Source of the DNA: JABWCE01 sp964355045
GTDB taxonomy: Bacteria > Bacteroidota > Bacteroidia > NS11-12g > UBA9320
DNA length: 64,000 bases
Reading direction: 5' to 3'
Assembly: GCA_964355045.1 (NCBI GenBank)
Contig: CAYHCM010000001.1
Coordinates: forward strand, 21,129 to 85,128
Positions 62,584 through 64,000 of this stretch are shown in pieces; the first letter of the stretch is position 1; the number at the start of each line of letters is the position of its first letter. The translations under genes were made by a program, and so were the position numbers. The notes beneath the pieces were generated by a model. That model was not told the DNA's origin, searched no databases, and worked only from the letters and a program-made list of their open reading frames with translations.

Positions 62584-63885
62584 TTGTTAACCTCCGTGTT
62601 TAGTTTTTATTTAACCAATTATTCTGTATTTTCACAAAAGGCAAAATTATATGCCTCACGTTTTAAGGCCTGTGCAATTTTGGATAGTTGCACACTAATG
62701 CCGCCCTTAGATAAAGGATTTTATAAATTAATAATAGGCCTTGGCAATGGCGATTTTATACAGCCTGAGAATAATAAATTAGATTTTTTATTCACTACCT
62801 GGAACCATACCAAAACCTGGATGTTTGGTGTTTTAGGATATAATCTTAAAAATGAAATTGAGAAGTTAAGTTCCTTAAATAAAAAATGTTTGGGTTGGCC
62901 TGAATTATTATTTTTTATTCCCGACTTAGTAATTACTGTATCATGGAGCGATGAACTTATTATTTATGGTAAAAATCCGGAGAGGGTTTACGATTTAATA
63001 GTAAAGACCGATTTGGCTACTTTATCTGAAATTGGTTTAAAAAATAATGGCTATATAAAATCTGATTTTGATGACATAACACACTGCAATACTGTAAATG
63101 CTGTAAAGGAAGAAATAATGAATGGCAATGTATATGAAATGAATTTGTGCTCCAGGTTTTTGTATGACAACATTTCTATTGAAAACCCATATAGCTTGTA
63201 CGATGAGCTACTCAAAATTTCTCCATCTCCGTTTTCAGCGTTTTTTTCCTTGGGTAATAAATACGTTATTAGTGCCAGTCCTGAAAGATATTTAGCTAAG
63301 AATAAAAAAAACCTTTTGTCACAACCTATGAAAGGTACACGACCAAGAGGGGATGATAAGGACGAAGATGAAGTTTTGAAAACGGATTTAACTAATAGCA
63401 TAAAAGACAAAGCTGAAAATGTGATGATAGTAGATTTGGTCAGAAATGATTTGGCACGAGTTTCATTACCGGGAACAGTAACTGTAGATGAACTTTTTGG
63501 TGTTTATAGTTTCAGTCATGTACACCAAATGATTTCTACCGTAAGTTCGGAAATGGAAGAAAATTATACCTGGAAGGATGCAATTAAAGCGACTTTTCCA
63601 ATGGGAAGTATGACCGGTGCACCAAAAATTGCAGCTATGAAATGGATAGAAAAATTTGAAATATCAGACAGAGAACTGTATTCGGGAGGTTTAGGTTATA
63701 TTGACCCAAATGGGAATTTTGATTTTAATGTTTTGATCAGAAGTATCTTTTATGATTTCAATTCATCAAAACTTGCCTACTATGCAGGAGGAGCAATAAC
63801 GATTGATTCGGACCCTGAAGATGAATTTACCGAATTGACAGTAAAGGCAAGCGCTATTGACTCCTTATTAAAAAAGTATATTTAA
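62584..63885 (+). CDS. pabB: Aminodeoxychorismate synthase component I
   Basis: 433 residues from TTG 62584, or about 429 from GTG 62596. The chorismate-binding blocks are complete: NVYEMNLCSRF, SPERYL, QPMKGTRPRG (Lys/Thr of the active site), DLVRNDLARVS, FPMGSMTGAPKIAAM and YYAGGAITIDSDPEDEF. It makes aminodeoxychorismate from chorismate and glutamine-derived ammonia, for folate. Anthranilate synthase is an alternative but the shorter N-terminal region and motifs favour PabB. Its stop overlaps that of the convergent response regulator gene by 2 nt. Confidence 0.88.
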   Translation: MLTSVFSFYLTNYSVFSQKAKLYASRFKACAILDSCTLMPPLDKGFYKLIIGLGNGDFIQPENNKLDFLFTTWNHTKTWMFGVLGYNLKNEIEKLSSLNKKCLGWPELLFFIPDLVITVSWSDELIIYGKNPERVYDLIVKTDLATLSEIGLKNNGYIKSDFDDITHCNTVNAVKEEIMNGNVYEMNLCSRFLYDNISIENPYSLYDELLKISPSPFSAFFSLGNKYVISASPERYLAKNKKNLLSQPMKGTRPRGDDKDEDEVLKTDLTNSIKDKAENVMIVDLVRNDLARVSLPGTVTVDELFGVYSFSHVHQMISTVSSEMEENYTWKDAIKATFPMGSMTGAPKIAAMKWIEKFEISDRELYSGGLGYIDPNGNFDFNVLIRSIFYDFNSSKLAYYAGGAITIDSDPEDEFTELTVKASAIDSLLKKYI

Positions 63886-64000
63886 GCAGTTATTCTTTCG
63901 GTAGAAATACTCATTTTTTGCAAAATTCTTTTCAATTCATCCGCTTTAAAAGGTTTGCCAATATATTCATCAAATCCCTGATTGATATAATAATCGCCAT
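63882..64000 (-). CDS. Response regulator receiver domain, C-terminal end
   Basis: The reverse frame from the right edge gives GDYYINQGFDEYIGKPFKAD then ELKRILQKMSISTERITA and a stop. GFDEYIGKPF is the final loop of a CheY-type receiver, with the conserved Lys-Pro. The N-terminus, including the phosphorylated Asp, lies outside the window. It may be a single-domain regulator or the end of a hybrid kinase. Confidence 0.75.
   Translation of the reverse strand, partial: GDYYINQGFDEYIGKPFKADELKRILQKMSISTERITA

Overview
The window is about 64 kb of AT-rich chromosome from a member of the Bacteroidota, most likely a Chitinophagales/Sphingobacteriales-type organism. The signs are type IX secretion (T9SS) C-terminal sorting domains, a PorV/PorQ-like outer-membrane protein, a TonB receptor with an N-terminal carboxypeptidase-regulatory module, many SCxx lipoproteins, weak or absent Shine-Dalgarno sequences, and promoters of the TTTG / 19-21 nt / TAnnTTTG type. 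There are five runs of exactly 100 N, so this is a draft or metagenome scaffold. Four of the five are not real gaps: the same 55 bp stands on both sides. Only the gap at 1697-1796 hides unknown sequence. No rRNA, tRNA, CRISPR array, transposase or prophage core was seen.

Layout. 1-5.0 kb (minus): tail of a Bro-N gene, then a four-gene surface-polysaccharide cluster (KdsD-like isomerase, ManC-like guanylyltransferase, SGNH hydrolase, MBOAT acyltransferase). 5.1-9.4 kb (plus): recQ, tyrS, a lipoprotein. 9.6-14.1 kb: a T9SS beta-helix protein, an SDR, an arginase-fold protein without metal ligands, a 45-residue lipoprotein, a palindrome array and a RelE-type toxin-antitoxin pair. 14.3-17.3 kb: histidine phosphatase, the menaquinone pair (hotdog thioesterase + menF), HIT protein, greA. 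17.4-26.4 kb (minus): a PorV-like protein, a 1308-residue T9SS-type protein and a TonB-dependent receptor, a probable export/uptake operon. 26.4-30.6 kb (minus): a 2-hydroxyacid dehydrogenase, murI with no normal start codon, two OmpH/Skp chaperones, a lipoprotein. 30.6-35.9 kb: LuxE-like synthetase, a repeat island carrying the trhO promoter, trhO, two secreted proteins, a second T9SS beta-helix protein. 36-43.5 kb: RhuM family protein, GNAT, a ferredoxin reductase/ferredoxin pair, lipoproteins, a pentanucleotide microsatellite, proS. 43.6-53.5 kb: Tyr/Gly-rich lipoprotein with FadL-like porin, RidA with a lipoprotein leader, several envelope proteins, a bacilliredoxin, a MazF-type pair. 53.6-64 kb: OmpA-domain proteins, alpha/beta hydrolase, MATE exporter, sirtuin, nucleotidyltransferase, pabB and the tail of a response regulator.

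Most of the window is ordinary chromosomal housekeeping plus envelope functions. The least ordinary signals are outside the genes or at their starts: an (ATTAC)n tract abutting a lipoprotein promoter, a CTTTGCG interspersed repeat that supplies the -33 box of trhO, several families of intergenic word repeats and palindromes, the AUA-like start of murI, and enzymes with changed active-site residues (arginase-like protein, TyrRS HIGH motif, sirtuin zinc site). I did not find a convincing new multi-gene system.
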